Shown here: in pieces, positions 9,477-17,635 of the stretch
Numbering within the stretch: the first letter of the stretch is position 1
Layout of the letters: each line of letters begins with the position of its first letter
Assembly: GCF_001586785.1 (NCBI RefSeq)
Contig: NZ_LUFH02000007.1
Span: 29,899 to 93,898, forward strand
Origin: Sphaerospermopsis aphanizomenoides BCCUSP55
GTDB taxonomy: Bacteria > Cyanobacteriota > Cyanobacteriia > Cyanobacteriales > Nostocaceae
DNA length: 64,000 nt
Direction: 5' to 3'
Made by a program: the position numbers and the translations under genes
The notes under the pieces: generated by a model
Seen by the model: the letters and a program-made list of their open reading frames with translations, nothing else
Told to the model about the DNA's origin: nothing
The model's database searches: none

Positions 9477-9935
9477 TTAAACGCATAGGATATTATCTAC
9501 CATTTGACAATTTACAGGCATAATTTCTGCTTGACGGCTGCCATCTTCACCATAGATTAAACTTACCTGGAAATAACTATCTGGTAAATATGGCATTCGT
9601 TCAGCCCACTCAATCGCCACAATTCCTGGTGTTACTTCTATTCCCTCCCAGTAATTTTCTAAATTCAATCCTGTCACTTCTTGAGGTTCTAGACGATACA
9701 AATCCAAATGGTAAAGGGGAATGCGCCCTTCTGTATATTCATTAATCAGGGTAAAAGTAGGACTGACAATAGATTCAGTTATCCCCAAACCCTTACCAAT
9801 ACCCTGCACCAAGGTAGTTTTACCTGCACCTAAATCACCTTCTAATAAAATTACACTTCCAGCAGTTAGGTTTTTACCCAAGGTAATACCTAACTGTTGT
9901 GTTGCTTCTGTATCAGGAAGGAAAAGTTTAGTCAT
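9477..9935 (-). CDS. tsaE: tRNA N6-threonylcarbamoyladenosine biosynthesis ATPase TsaE
   Basis: 152 aa, a normal length for TsaE/YjeE. The Walker A motif GDLGAGKTTL sits near residue 34, followed by the family segments SPTFTLINEY and HLDLYRL and by AIEWAERMP. TsaE is the ATPase that cycles the TsaB-TsaD complex during t6A37 modification of ANN-decoding tRNAs. It is convergent with the docking-domain gene (19 nt between stops). Upstream there is an STRR tract and then the yvcK gene on the same strand. Confidence 0.95.
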   Translation of the reverse strand: MTKLFLPDTEATQQLGITLGKNLTAGSVILLEGDLGAGKTTLVQGIGKGLGITESIVSPTFTLINEYTEGRIPLYHLDLYRLEPQEVTGLNLENYWEGIEVTPGIVAIEWAERMPYLPDSYFQVSLIYGEDGSRQAEIMPVNCQMVDNILCV

Positions 9936-9937
9936 AG

Positions 9938-9970
9938 AGAACAGGGAACAGGGAAAAGGGAACAGGGAAA
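9938..9970. repeat. Heptanucleotide STRR (GGGAACA-type)
   Basis: About four degenerate units of GGGAACA/GGGAAAA in the spacer between yvcK and tsaE, just upstream of the tsaE start. The same family recurs at 63774-63822. Confidence 0.75.
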
Positions 9971-10000
9971 GTAATTAATTAGGAATTACAAATATAGGAA

Positions 10001-11374
10001 TTACTTCCCATGATGCGTTCTACTGTACCACTTGAATAAAACCTTAGCCAATTTTTGTGGGTCATGGCGAACAAAACCTGTTTCATCTTCATATAAAATG
10101 TTGGCAGGTACTATTCGCCGTCCTAGCTTGGTGACAGCTTCTCGGTCTAAGAAAACGGGATGGGAATTTTGTTGGGCATAACGAATTAAAGCTTGGGCGG
10201 AAGGAGTTTTTCTGTGTACTAATACAGCATCGAACAGTTTTCTATCTCCACAAGCTTCATCAATGGCTTGAATATGTTCAGCAACCGTGTATCCTTCTGT
10301 TTCTCCCGGTTGAGTCATGATATTGCAGATATAGATACGGGGAACATTTTGGGCGGCGATCGCATCGGCAATTTCTGGTACTAATAAATTTGGGATTAAG
10401 CTAGTATACAAACTACCAGGGCCAATAATAATGTAATCAGCTTCTTTAATCGCCTTAATAGCTGCGGGTAAAGCGGGAGGATTTTCAGGAATACAGCCAA
10501 TTTTGACAATTTTTCCCCCAGCTTTGGGAATGCTAGACTCACCTTCAATCCTGCGGCCATCTGTTAATTCTGCCCAGAGACGCACATCACTAAGGGTTGC
10601 AGGTAAAACTTGTCCTCTCACTGCTAACACTTTAGAACTAGCTGCAACAGCCCTTTCTAAATCTCCTGTAATATCAGTCATGGCAGTTAAAAACAAGTTA
10701 CCAAAACTGTGGCCTGTCAACCCATCCCCGGCACGAAAACGATATTGAAACAATTCTGTTAATAACTTTTCTTCATCCGCTAGTGCAGCCAAACAATTAC
10801 GAATATCTCCCGGAGGTAAAACACCAAATTCTTGACGTAACCTACCCGAAGAACCACCATCATCAGCCACTGTCACAATAGCAGTAATATTAGCACTATA
10901 GGTTTTTAAGCCTCTGAGTAAAGTAGAAAGTCCAGTACCGCCACCAATAACTACAATTTTTGGGCCTCGGTACAAACGGCGATGTGCCAGCAGAACATCT
11001 ATGAGTTCTTCTTCATCGCCTTGTGGTCTTAAAACTTCTGTAATTGAACCTACTGTACGGGATTGTCCCCACAGCAACAACAGCACACCACACAGCAACA
11101 CCAAAGGTCCGCTGATATAGTTGGGTAGGATGTCCGTGAGGAAACCCAACAAACCTCTAAGAAACTCTAGTGTCCAAAAAATTGGGGTTAGCTTAATCCA
11201 AATCGCCAACCCCAGACTTGCCAATAAAACACCCCCAACACTGACTAGGAACCAGCGTTTTACGGATAATCCAGGTGATAACCACTTAAACCACTGGTTA
11301 ACCCGATGGGAAGTGCGGCTATGTGACTGGAGTTGTAAGGCATTGATAGCTTGTTTAAGAAAACCGATTGACAT
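10001..11374 (-). CDS. yvcK: YvcK/CofD-like gluconeogenesis-factor family protein
   Basis: The N-terminal about 110 residues hold two hydrophobic membrane segments ([16 protein letters not shown] and [15 protein letters not shown]). They precede the YvcK/CofD-like domain, which begins [17 protein letters not shown] and contains [24 protein letters not shown] and GHSFGNLFL. YvcK proteins bind UDP-sugars and affect carbon metabolism and cell-envelope growth. The membrane anchor is typical of the cyanobacterial form. The frame is open to 11425, but I chose the Met at 11374 ([13 protein letters not shown]), because the extra 17 residues are Cys/Tyr-rich and unlike the family. The start is not certain, since no clear SD is present. 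Confidence 0.85.
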   Translation of the reverse strand: MSIGFLKQAINALQLQSHSRTSHRVNQWFKWLSPGLSVKRWFLVSVGGVLLASLGLAIWIKLTPIFWTLEFLRGLLGFLTDILPNYISGPLVLLCGVLLLLWGQSRTVGSITEVLRPQGDEEELIDVLLAHRRLYRGPKIVVIGGGTGLSTLLRGLKTYSANITAIVTVADDGGSSGRLRQEFGVLPPGDIRNCLAALADEEKLLTELFQYRFRAGDGLTGHSFGNLFLTAMTDITGDLERAVAASSKVLAVRGQVLPATLSDVRLWAELTDGRRIEGESSIPKAGGKIVKIGCIPENPPALPAAIKAIKEADYIIIGPGSLYTSLIPNLLVPEIADAIAAQNVPRIYICNIMTQPGETEGYTVAEHIQAIDEACGDRKLFDAVLVHRKTPSAQALIRYAQQNSHPVFLDREAVTKLGRRIVPANILYEDETGFVRHDPQKLAKVLFKWYSRTHHGK

Positions 11375-11607
11375 ACCTAATAGGGAACAGTGGTACAAAC
11401 ATTGTTTAACAGAACTGTACACCACCTGGCTTCAAGACCAAGGGTGAAATCAATTCAAAATACTGCCGACCGCAGGCCACACCAGCAAAAACGCCTGAAG
11501 TGCTGATTCATTCGTTCCCCCTGATGGCTAACTCGAAGCGTAACTTGAGTTAAGCACCTTGACTTAGTAAAAATAAATGAATTTTATGGAAATTTTATGG
11601 AAATTTT
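11375..11607. other. Divergent promoter region between yvcK and ruvC
   Basis: The 233-nt spacer carries no recognisable RNA gene. A short imperfect dyad (AACTC...GAGTT) lies around 11528-11552. The right end holds the 11-nt tandem repeat described separately. Both neighbours are transcribed away from it, so it must contain two promoters, but I see no convincing -35/-10 pair. Confidence 0.5.
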
Positions 11608-11612
11608 ATGGA
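11581..11612 (+). repeat. 11-bp tandem repeat giving three ATGs before ruvC
   Basis: The unit GAAATTTTATG is repeated so that ATG occurs at 11586, 11597 and 11608. Eleven is not a multiple of three, so the three ATGs lie in three different frames, and only 11608 opens ruvC. The ATG at 11597 opens a 9-codon ORF that ends within ruvC. The repeat occupies the place where a Shine-Dalgarno would be expected. Confidence 0.75.
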
Positions 11613-12099
11613 AAAGCGAATTTTAGGATTAGACCCAGGACTGGCAATTGTCGGATTTGGTGCAATTACATTACGGCAGAATCAAGGTAAAGTCCAAAAT
11701 TCAACGGTAGAAATGCTAGATTTTGGGGTCATTCGTACTTCCGCCGATATGGAAATGAGTCAGCGACTATGTACTTTATTTGACGATTTACACACCCTGA
11801 TGGACGAGTTGCAACCTGATTTAGTAGCAATTGAAAAATTATTCTTCTATCGTATGGCAAATACTATCGTTGTTGCACAAGCGCGGGGTATCCTGATGTT
11901 AGTGTTGGGACAGCGCAAGCTTTCTTATGTAGAATTTGCCCCTCCGCAAATCAAACAGGCTTTAACGAATTATGGTAAGGCTGATAAGTCTGAAGTACAG
12001 GAGGCGGTAGCGCGGGAGTTGGATTTAGATGAAATCCCCAGGCCAGATGATGCTGCGGATGCTTTAGCGGTGGCTTTAACTGCTGCGTTTCAGTTGTAA
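11608..12099 (+). CDS. ruvC: Crossover junction endodeoxyribonuclease RuvC
   Basis: 163 aa, a normal length. It has the RuvC N-terminus [14 protein letters not shown] with the first catalytic Asp, AIEKLFF with the catalytic Glu, and the C-terminal [11 protein letters not shown] with the last acidic pair. The enzyme resolves Holliday junctions during recombination together with RuvAB. It is monocistronic as far as can be seen: mtnC follows after 79 nt on the same strand, with its own A/T-rich upstream region. The start codon is the third of three tandem ATGs. Confidence 0.95.
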   Translation: MEKRILGLDPGLAIVGFGAITLRQNQGKVQNSTVEMLDFGVIRTSADMEMSQRLCTLFDDLHTLMDELQPDLVAIEKLFFYRMANTIVVAQARGILMLVLGQRKLSYVEFAPPQIKQALTNYGKADKSEVQEAVARELDLDEIPRPDDAADALAVALTAAFQL

Positions 12100-12178
12100 A
12101 TTTAATTACAAGGAATAAACTTTTTAAGTAGAATAATACTGTAATAATCTAAAGGTTAAGAAGAAAAGTTTCCTAGCT

Positions 12179-12883
12179 ATGACAGTTACTTACCAAGGCA
12201 ACCAACTTAAAGTTATTCTGACCGACATTGAGGGTACTACAACCGATATTAGTTTTGTTCATGACGTTCTTTTTCCCTATTCTGCAAAACATTTATCAGA
12301 CTGGGTACTTAATCACTTAGAATTGCCAATTACTCAGGATATCCTGCAACAAGTCCGAGAAATTAATGGCCAATCAAATCTTGATGTAGAAAGCTGCCTC
12401 AGTCAGTTGATGATTTGGCACAATGAAGACCGCAAAATTACTCCATTAAAAACCCTGCAAGGTTTAATCTGGGACGCAGGTTATAACAGCGGTGAACTGA
12501 AGTCTCATCTGTATCCTGATGCTTTTGAATATCTTCAAAATTGGTATGCTGTGGGTTTAAGATTAGCTATCTATTCTTCCGGTTCTATTGCTGCTCAAAA
12601 ACTCTTGTTTAAGAATACTGTCATGGGGGATTTAACTCCATTATTCTCCATGTACTTTGATACAACTACAGGCAACAAAACAGAGAGTCAGTCATACCTT
12701 ACCATTGCCGATAAATTACTTGTTCTCCCACAGGAAATTTTGTTTCTCTCTGACTCTTCCAAAGAGTTAGCTGCGGCTAAATCTGCTAATTTCAACGTTT
12801 GTGGCTTAAATAGACAAACCACGGCTGTAGATAATGACTTTATGTATGTGACAAATTTCTCACAAATTCCTTTAGAATTATGA
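12179..12883 (+). CDS. mtnC: Acireductone synthase (enolase-phosphatase E1)
   Basis: 234 aa, HAD superfamily. Motif I is DIEGTTTDISFV at about residues 16-27. Motif II is YSSGS near residue 138, and the C-terminal motif FLSDSSKELAAA contains the acidic metal ligand. It enolises and dephosphorylates 2,3-diketo-5-methylthiopentyl-1-phosphate in the methionine salvage pathway. No other mtn gene is adjacent. It is followed by a convergent hairpin at 13042-13067. Confidence 0.93.
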   Translation: MTVTYQGNQLKVILTDIEGTTTDISFVHDVLFPYSAKHLSDWVLNHLELPITQDILQQVREINGQSNLDVESCLSQLMIWHNEDRKITPLKTLQGLIWDAGYNSGELKSHLYPDAFEYLQNWYAVGLRLAIYSSGSIAAQKLLFKNTVMGDLTPLFSMYFDTTTGNKTESQSYLTIADKLLVLPQEILFLSDSSKELAAAKSANFNVCGLNRQTTAVDNDFMYVTNFSQIPLEL

Positions 12884-13041
12884 TGAAAACTTCTGTAAGC
12901 TTTTGTTTACAAGATCATCTCTAAGTTTACAACTTACGAAGGATTGAGATACCTTCTTTAGTTTTTAACATCTAGGAACATACTTTAATACCCCAAGTTG
13001 CAATCATGGAAACCTATGAAGTTGTAACTATATAAGACGAT

Positions 13042-13067
13042 GTTGGGTTTCCTTGCGTCAACCCAAC
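13042..13067. terminator. Hairpin between convergent genes (GTTGGGTT stem)
   Basis: GTTGGGTT (13042-13049) and AACCCAAC (13060-13067) form an 8-bp stem with a 10-nt loop. It lies 14 nt from the stop of the minus-strand gene and about 160 nt after mtnC. This GTTGGGTTTCC...CAACCC hairpin is also a frequently dispersed repeat in Nostoc-type genomes. It may act as a two-way terminator, although no strong T-run is present. Confidence 0.5.
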
Positions 13068-13080
13068 CTACATTAATGGC

Positions 13081-13344
13081 TTATGATCTACGCATCATTT
13101 GAAAATAACTATCCCATAATTTTCTTTGGGTGTCGATGGAAAAACGGCTGACCTGTTCTTGAAAGTCTAAGGAATGTTTCACTAAATCTTCTTGTATTTT
13201 CATATTTTGCTCCAAATTCTCTGGTGGATTTGATAAATTCAGATTTTGCATACTTGATAAGGTTGAAGTCCAATTATTGAAAACCATACTTTGGAATTCG
13301 CTTAATTGTCGGAAAAATTGCTCAAAATTATTGAACCAGTCCAT
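13081..13344 (-). CDS. Small helical protein, phasin-like, function unknown
   Basis: 87 aa, amphipathic and entirely helix-compatible. It is rich in Phe, Trp, Gln and Asn and has no Cys. The pattern (FFRQLSEFQSMVFNNW, then QEDLVKHSLDFQEQVSRF and RKLWDSYFQMM) resembles phasin or PhaE-like helical proteins that coat storage granules, but I cannot assign it. The ATG is preceded by AGGAGTAATTAC, a good SD. It is isolated, with a hairpin after its stop and an A/T-rich spacer upstream. Confidence 0.55.
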   Translation of the reverse strand: MDWFNNFEQFFRQLSEFQSMVFNNWTSTLSSMQNLNLSNPPENLEQNMKIQEDLVKHSLDFQEQVSRFSIDTQRKLWDSYFQMMRRS

Positions 13345-13461
13345 TGTAATTACTCCTATTGACTTATATTGCTTTATGCAATCTCCATTTTCAAGGTACT
13401 AAATGTGTAAGATTTTATTTATTTCTCAGGAGTGATTTGTTAAGAAATATTTTTTTATATT

Positions 13462-13983
13462 CTAAAAGTGAAAAATAGTGGGATTTGGAGCAACTGTATC
13501 AGAGTCGAATACAGTTTCATCTGATATGATGATAGGACTTACCCACGACTTACGGAAAAACTAACCGCAAAGAACGCAAAGGACACAAAGGAAAGAGGGT
13601 TTGAGAGATATTTTGCGTAAGTCATAGATTAATTCAATTGTAAAGTTATTACCTGCCTGAATTTTGATAGTACCCCAAGATTCTTTAATAACCTTTGCAC
13701 CTTGAGGCGCTAGTAAGGTAAATTTAATATTCTCATCGGTAAACTCTAAGGGTTGCATTTGCGAACTTTGAGAATTATTTGTTTGGGCTATGGCTGAGGA
13801 AATAAGTTGCTTGCTATTTATTCCCATGCCCAAATTGGATAAAAAGCTGGCTAAAAATGTTGCTGTAAACAGCAATGAAGTGATTTTTTCATTTTTACAG
13901 GGTGATATTGGTGTTCTGATGTATACTGAGGTCTGTACTTGTTGTTTATTTTTCAGCATCAAGCCTATTTTTAGTATTCCCAA
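13462..13983 (-). pseudogene. Secreted protein gene interrupted by a small inverted-repeat element
   Basis: The open frame (13561-13983) encodes 140 aa: an N-terminal stretch, one hydrophobic export-type segment (LLFTATFLASFLSNLGMG), then a small polar domain ending ...NNFTIELI. The last residues (YDLRKISLKPSFLCVLCVLCG) are translated from the inserted element at 13534-13626. Beyond the element, a reading frame resumes (SDETVFDSDTVAPNPTIFHF) and stops at 13462. I infer that this was the original tail. The function is unknown. The N-terminal start is also uncertain: the Met at residue 9 is as good a choice. Confidence 0.55.
13534..13626. mobile_element. MITE-like element with GACTTAC termini
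   Basis: About 93 bp. The left end reads AGGACTTACCCACG and the right end TTGCGTAAGTCATA, so the termini are imperfect inverted repeats of the same family as the element at 21240-21337 (AGGACTTACGCAA). The interior contains CCGCAAAGAACGCAAAGGAC repeats. It sits in the 3' part of the 13561-13983 frame and replaces its C-terminus. Confidence 0.6.
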
Positions 13984-14073
13984 AAATGAAAAGTGATTTG
14001 ACTTGCTCTGATTTGTTTTGAAGGGGTAAAATTTTAAACAGATAATTTTTAGGTCAGCGCAAATATTACTGCT

Positions 14074-14667
14074 ATGAATTCTTCTGCAAAACCCCGGAAG
14101 TTACCAACTCAAGCCCTAGGTGCTAAAATATTTCACTCTATCAATATCATTAGCCTTTTCCTCATGCTTACCAGTGGATTGCAAATTTACAATGCTAATC
14201 CCGTTTTTGGTGGACGTGCAGGTTTACAGATACCACCGATTTTTACTTTAGGTGGTTGGTTAGCAGGAGGTAGACACTGGCATTTTGCAGCGATGTGGAT
14301 ATTTTCTCTCAATCTTTTATGGTATGGAATTTACGTTTTAATCACCCGACGTTGGCGACATAGATTTGTGGGCAGTAATGATATCAAAGCCTTGCAAAAA
14401 ACTCAAAATCCTCAACGTCTAACTTATGCTTGGCATCGAATTATTTACACATCTATTATTCCCATATTATTGTTAGCAATATTGACTGGAATCGGAATGT
14501 ACAAACCTGCCCAATTTCCTTGGATAGTTGATATGTTTGGGGACTGGCAAGCTTTAAGAATCGTACATTTTGCTTCTGTACCATTGGTGGTAATATTTGT
14601 AATTATTCATTGGCGGTTAGGACAAAAAGCTGGAGGAGACGAACTGACAACTTCTATGTTTTGGTAG
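14074..14667 (+). CDS. Cytochrome b561-type membrane subunit (MsrQ/thiosulfate-reductase b-like)
   Basis: 197 aa with four membrane helices and conserved-type His residues in each region: FHSINIIS, RHWHFAAMW, AWHRIIYTS and VHFASVPLVVIFVIIHW. These are candidate axial ligands of two b-type haems. This family passes electrons between quinols and a periplasmic partner. The next gene on the same strand (113 nt downstream) is a Tat-exported molybdopterin oxidoreductase. The two probably form a membrane-anchored redox pair resembling MsrPQ or sulfite dehydrogenase systems. The substrate cannot be read from the sequence. Confidence 0.85.
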   Translation: MNSSAKPRKLPTQALGAKIFHSINIISLFLMLTSGLQIYNANPVFGGRAGLQIPPIFTLGGWLAGGRHWHFAAMWIFSLNLLWYGIYVLITRRWRHRFVGSNDIKALQKTQNPQRLTYAWHRIIYTSIIPILLLAILTGIGMYKPAQFPWIVDMFGDWQALRIVHFASVPLVVIFVIIHWRLGQKAGGDELTTSMFW

Positions 14668-14682
14668 TTTTTTGAATTAATA

Positions 14683-14715
14683 ATTAAACGCAGATAACCA
14701 CAGATAACCGCAGAT
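14683..14715. repeat. GCAGATAACC-type short tandem repeat
   Basis: The spacer between the cytochrome b561 gene and the oxidoreductase gene contains ACGCAGATAACC/ACAGATAACC/GCAGAT units, a degenerate short repeat. It may weaken co-transcription, but no terminator is visible. Confidence 0.5.
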
Positions 14716-14780
14716 ATTTTTCTGGTTATTATCAAATAGATGTCAGTTTTTTTGTGATAAAAATGTGGAGCTATTAAAAC

Positions 14781-15521
14781 ATGAATCATGCTAATCAAAA
14801 AGACCTAATTCATATCTTCAAACCTCAATTATCACGCCGAAAGTTCCTACAAATTTCAGGAATTTCTAGTATGGGGTTGTTTCTGGGTGGTTGTGGGACT
14901 CCAGCATTGGAAGATTTAGTAGGTAAGATTTCTGAACCTCTCAATCAAAAAGTTGAAGAATTAATATTTAAACCACAGAAACTTGTTCCAGAGTTTGCTG
15001 CTAGTGAAATTCAACCAGAAGCTCTAATAATTAATAGTTTCCGTGGTACACCAATTATTGATGTTGATAAATTTCGCTTAATTATTGACGGTGAAGTAAA
15101 TAATCCCCTGAGTCTTAGCATGGAACAAATTCAGGCTTTACCTTTGACTTCTATGATTATTCGTCATGTTTGTGTGGAAGGTTGGGCAGCGATTGTACAA
15201 TGGGGTGGTATACGCTTACGTGATCTTATTACTTTAGCTCAACCTCAAGCATCTGTTAAGTATGCTTTTTTTGAATCAGCCGATGGTTATTATGAAAGTT
15301 GGGATATAGCTTCAGCTACCCATTCTCAAACTTTGTTAGCTTATCAAAAAAATGGCGAAAATTTGCCTGTTGAAAATGGTGCGCCTCTACGTCTAGCTTC
15401 TCCGATTAAACTGGGTTATAAACAGAGTAAATGGGTGACAAGAATTACTTTAACTAGCCATTTATCAGCTTTTAAAGGTTATTGGGAAGATCAGGGTTAT
15501 GAATGGTTTGCGGGGTTGTAA
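14781..15521 (+). CDS. Tat-exported molybdopterin-dependent oxidoreductase (sulfite oxidase/MsrP fold)
   Basis: 246 aa. The N-terminus has a twin-arginine signal SRRKFLQISGIS followed by a hydrophobic run ending in LGGCG, which is a lipobox, so a Tat lipoprotein is likely. The molybdopterin domain has the metal-ligand Cys in RHVCVEGWA (about residue 130), and GGIRLRDL and GAPLRLASPIKLGYKQSKW are typical of the SUOX fold. The expected partner is the b561 subunit just upstream. Methionine sulfoxide, sulfite and other oxo-substrates are all possible. Molybdate uptake is encoded further on by the modBC fusion at 25730. Confidence 0.88.
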   Translation: MNHANQKDLIHIFKPQLSRRKFLQISGISSMGLFLGGCGTPALEDLVGKISEPLNQKVEELIFKPQKLVPEFAASEIQPEALIINSFRGTPIIDVDKFRLIIDGEVNNPLSLSMEQIQALPLTSMIIRHVCVEGWAAIVQWGGIRLRDLITLAQPQASVKYAFFESADGYYESWDIASATHSQTLLAYQKNGENLPVENGAPLRLASPIKLGYKQSKWVTRITLTSHLSAFKGYWEDQGYEWFAGL

Positions 15522-15568
15522 ATAGTTTACATACACCAGGAATTTTACCTATACAAATAGGCATTAAT

Positions 15569-15756
15569 ATGAAAGTACGAGCAGTAATTCAGCGACTAGA
15601 AGCTGATGGTTGGTATTTAGCAAGAACTAGAGGGAGTCATCGTCAGTTTAAACATCCTGATAAACCTGGTACAGTTACAGTTTCCGGTCAACCTAATATT
15701 GATGTACCCGTACACTAAAAAGTATTTGGAGACAAGCTCAATTGGAGGAAGAATAA
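15569..15756 (+). pseudogene. hicA: HicA toxin, frameshifted
   Basis: The frame starting at 15569 gives the HicA fold (VRAVIQRLEADGWYLARTRGSHRQFKHP, written here only as family pattern: double-stranded-RNA-binding-like, His in GSHRQF). It stops early at 15718 after ...NIDVPVH. Read in the shifted frame from 15712, the normal HicA tail appears (TLKSIWRQAQLEEE) and ends with TAA at 15754-15756. That stop overlaps the hicB ATG, as expected of an intact operon. A deletion of about four bases near 15710 explains the break. HicA toxins are mRNA interferases with a catalytic His. The truncated 49-aa product keeps that His but lacks the last strand/helix. Confidence 0.8.
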
Positions 15757-15968
15757 TGCGTTATACAGTAGTCATTAAAACAGGAAATACCAGTTATGGT
15801 GCTTATGTTCCTGATTTACCAGGTTGTGTAGCAGCGGGAGAAACATTAGCAGAAGTCCAACAACTGATTGTTGAAGCTATAGAATTTCATATAGAAGGTT
15901 TAATCGAGGAAGGTTTACCAATTTCTGAACCTACAAGTATCGCCCAGGAAGTTGAAGTTTTAATTTAA
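15756..15968 (+). CDS. hicB: HicB-family antitoxin
   Basis: 70 aa with the HicB partial RNase-H-like fold: YTVVIKTGNTSYGAYVPDLPGCVAAGETLAEVQ, here shown by its landmarks YGAYVPDLPGC and EALEFHIEGL-like AIEFHIEGLIEEG. The ATG at 15756 is chosen because it overlaps the stop of the restored hicA frame and has GGAGGAAGAAT in front. It normally neutralises HicA and represses the operon. No C-terminal DNA-binding domain is present, so it is the short form. With the toxin broken, it is probably a leftover. Confidence 0.85.
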   Translation: MRYTVVIKTGNTSYGAYVPDLPGCVAAGETLAEVQQLIVEAIEFHIEGLIEEGLPISEPTSIAQEVEVLI

Positions 15969-15981
15969 TAGGAAATTTTAA

Positions 15982-17415
15982 ATGAACTTTTTTGATAAAT
16001 TAAATACGAGTATTTCCCAAAATCAAAGCTTACTCTTTGTAGGACTTGATCCAAATCCAGAAATGATTCCTGCCCGTTATCAATCATCTGACTTGATGAC
16101 AGGTTTGGAAAATTGGTTGCAATTTATGATTACGGAAACGGCTGATTTTGTCTGTGCTTATAAGCCAACTTTGGGATTTTATGAAGCTTTAGGTGTGCGT
16201 GGTTTAGAATTATTAATCAAAATTTTAAACTCTATTCCTGATCATATTCCGATTATTTTAGATGCTAAACACAGTGATTTAAATACTAGCAGTATTTTTG
16301 CCCGTACTGTATTTACAGAATGGCGGGTAGATGCTGTTACTCTGAGTCCCTATACTGGACAGGATCATGTCGCACCATTTTTAGTTTATCCTGATAAAGC
16401 TGTATTTATTTTATGTTGTACTTCTAACCCTGGTGCAGCAATTTTACAGCAATTTCCTAATCATAATTCACCGCTTTATTTACAGGTTGTCCAGGAGTCA
16501 AAAAACTGGGGAACTCCAGAACAATTAGGCTTGGAAGTAGGAACGATAAATGCTGAAGTTTTAAAATCTATTCGTTCACTTGCTCCCGAAAGAATCATTA
16601 TGGTGCGGAGTATTTGGGCTGGAGATGGGGATATAAAACCAATTTTAGCAGCAGGGTTAAATGCTAACAATGATGGGTTGTTAATTCCTGTTCCTCAAGA
16701 TATGTTGGGTAGTGTTAATTTATCTCAGGAAATTCAATTTTTACGCACAGAAATTAATCAATTTAGAAGTGAATTTATCCATGATGCTTCTAGATGTGAT
16801 GTTTGGTTGCCAGATATTAATGTTAAAGATAAACACCCTCACCAAGATTTGATTTTACAACTTTTTGATATTGGCTGTATTATGTTTGGTGAATTTGTCC
16901 AAGCATCAGGAGCAACTTTTCCTTATTACATTGATTTGCGGAAAATTATTTCTAATCCTCAAGTTTTTAATCAGGTGATTATTGCTTATGAGGAAATTTT
17001 AAAAAATCTCACTTTTGATAGATTGGCTGGTATTCCTTATGGTTCTTTACCTACTGCAACTGGTTTATCTTTACGGCTGCATTGTCCGATGATTTTTCCC
17101 CGCAAAGAGGTAAAAGCACATGGTACACGCAGAGTAATTGAAGGTAATTTTTATCCTGGTGAAACGGTGGCAGTGGTTGATGATATTCTCATCAGTGGTA
17201 AAAGTGTAATGGAAGGTGCCGAAAAGTTAAAATCTGCGGGATTAAAAGTTAATGATATTGTGGTATTTATTGACCATGAGCAAGGTGTCAAAGATAGGTT
17301 AAAACAAAATGGTTATTGTGGTCATTCTGTGTTAACTATTTCGGAAATTGTGAATACTCTGCACCAAGTAGGAAGAATAAATGATGAACAATTATTAGCT
17401 TTTCAGGAGAGTTAG
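15982..17415 (+). CDS. pyrFE: Fused orotidine-5'-phosphate decarboxylase / orotate phosphoribosyltransferase
   Basis: 477 aa. Residues about 1-270 are an OMP decarboxylase of the long bacterial type, with the catalytic loop ILDAKHSDLNTS (near residue 93) and VTLSPYTGQD. Residues about 290-477 are an orotate phosphoribosyltransferase with the PRPP-binding motif VAVVDDILISGKS (about 395-407). The fusion catalyses the last two steps of UMP synthesis in reverse gene order compared with eukaryotic UMPS. This order is typical of cyanobacteria. It starts 13 nt after the hicB stop, which suggests that the decayed TA pair was inserted immediately upstream. Confidence 0.93.
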   Translation: MNFFDKLNTSISQNQSLLFVGLDPNPEMIPARYQSSDLMTGLENWLQFMITETADFVCAYKPTLGFYEALGVRGLELLIKILNSIPDHIPIILDAKHSDLNTSSIFARTVFTEWRVDAVTLSPYTGQDHVAPFLVYPDKAVFILCCTSNPGAAILQQFPNHNSPLYLQVVQESKNWGTPEQLGLEVGTINAEVLKSIRSLAPERIIMVRSIWAGDGDIKPILAAGLNANNDGLLIPVPQDMLGSVNLSQEIQFLRTEINQFRSEFIHDASRCDVWLPDINVKDKHPHQDLILQLFDIGCIMFGEFVQASGATFPYYIDLRKIISNPQVFNQVIIAYEEILKNLTFDRLAGIPYGSLPTATGLSLRLHCPMIFPRKEVKAHGTRRVIEGNFYPGETVAVVDDILISGKSVMEGAEKLKSAGLKVNDIVVFIDHEQGVKDRLKQNGYCGHSVLTISEIVNTLHQVGRINDEQLLAFQES

Positions 17416-17447
17416 TATATAGAGATAATCAACCCTATTTATCAATG

Positions 17448-17520
17448 AATAATTGATAATTGACAATTGATAATTGGTTCATTAGGTTTAAACCCTCTTT
17501 TTTTTAAACCCTCTTTTTTT
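17448..17520. repeat. ATTGATAATTGACA STRR plus a tandem CCTCTTTTTTTT repeat
   Basis: After pyrFE there is an AATTGATAATTGACAATTGATAATTGG tract (STRR family, also at 42330-42372). It is followed by two copies of TTTAAACCCTCTTTTTTT. No gene is present between 17416 and 17635. Confidence 0.65.
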
Positions 17521-17635
17521 CAAGAGAAAGAGAAAGAAAAACCTATCCTTACTTTCCATCCTCTACCCTTGAGGGAGAGATAATTTTCTATTGTTGATAT
17601 AGGTTGCTAATGGATAGGTATTATCAACTACATTT

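Noticed and set aside
15503..15718. HicA start at 15503
   Set aside because: The first 22 residues overlap the end of the oxidoreductase gene in another frame. The HicA fold begins at the Met at 15569.
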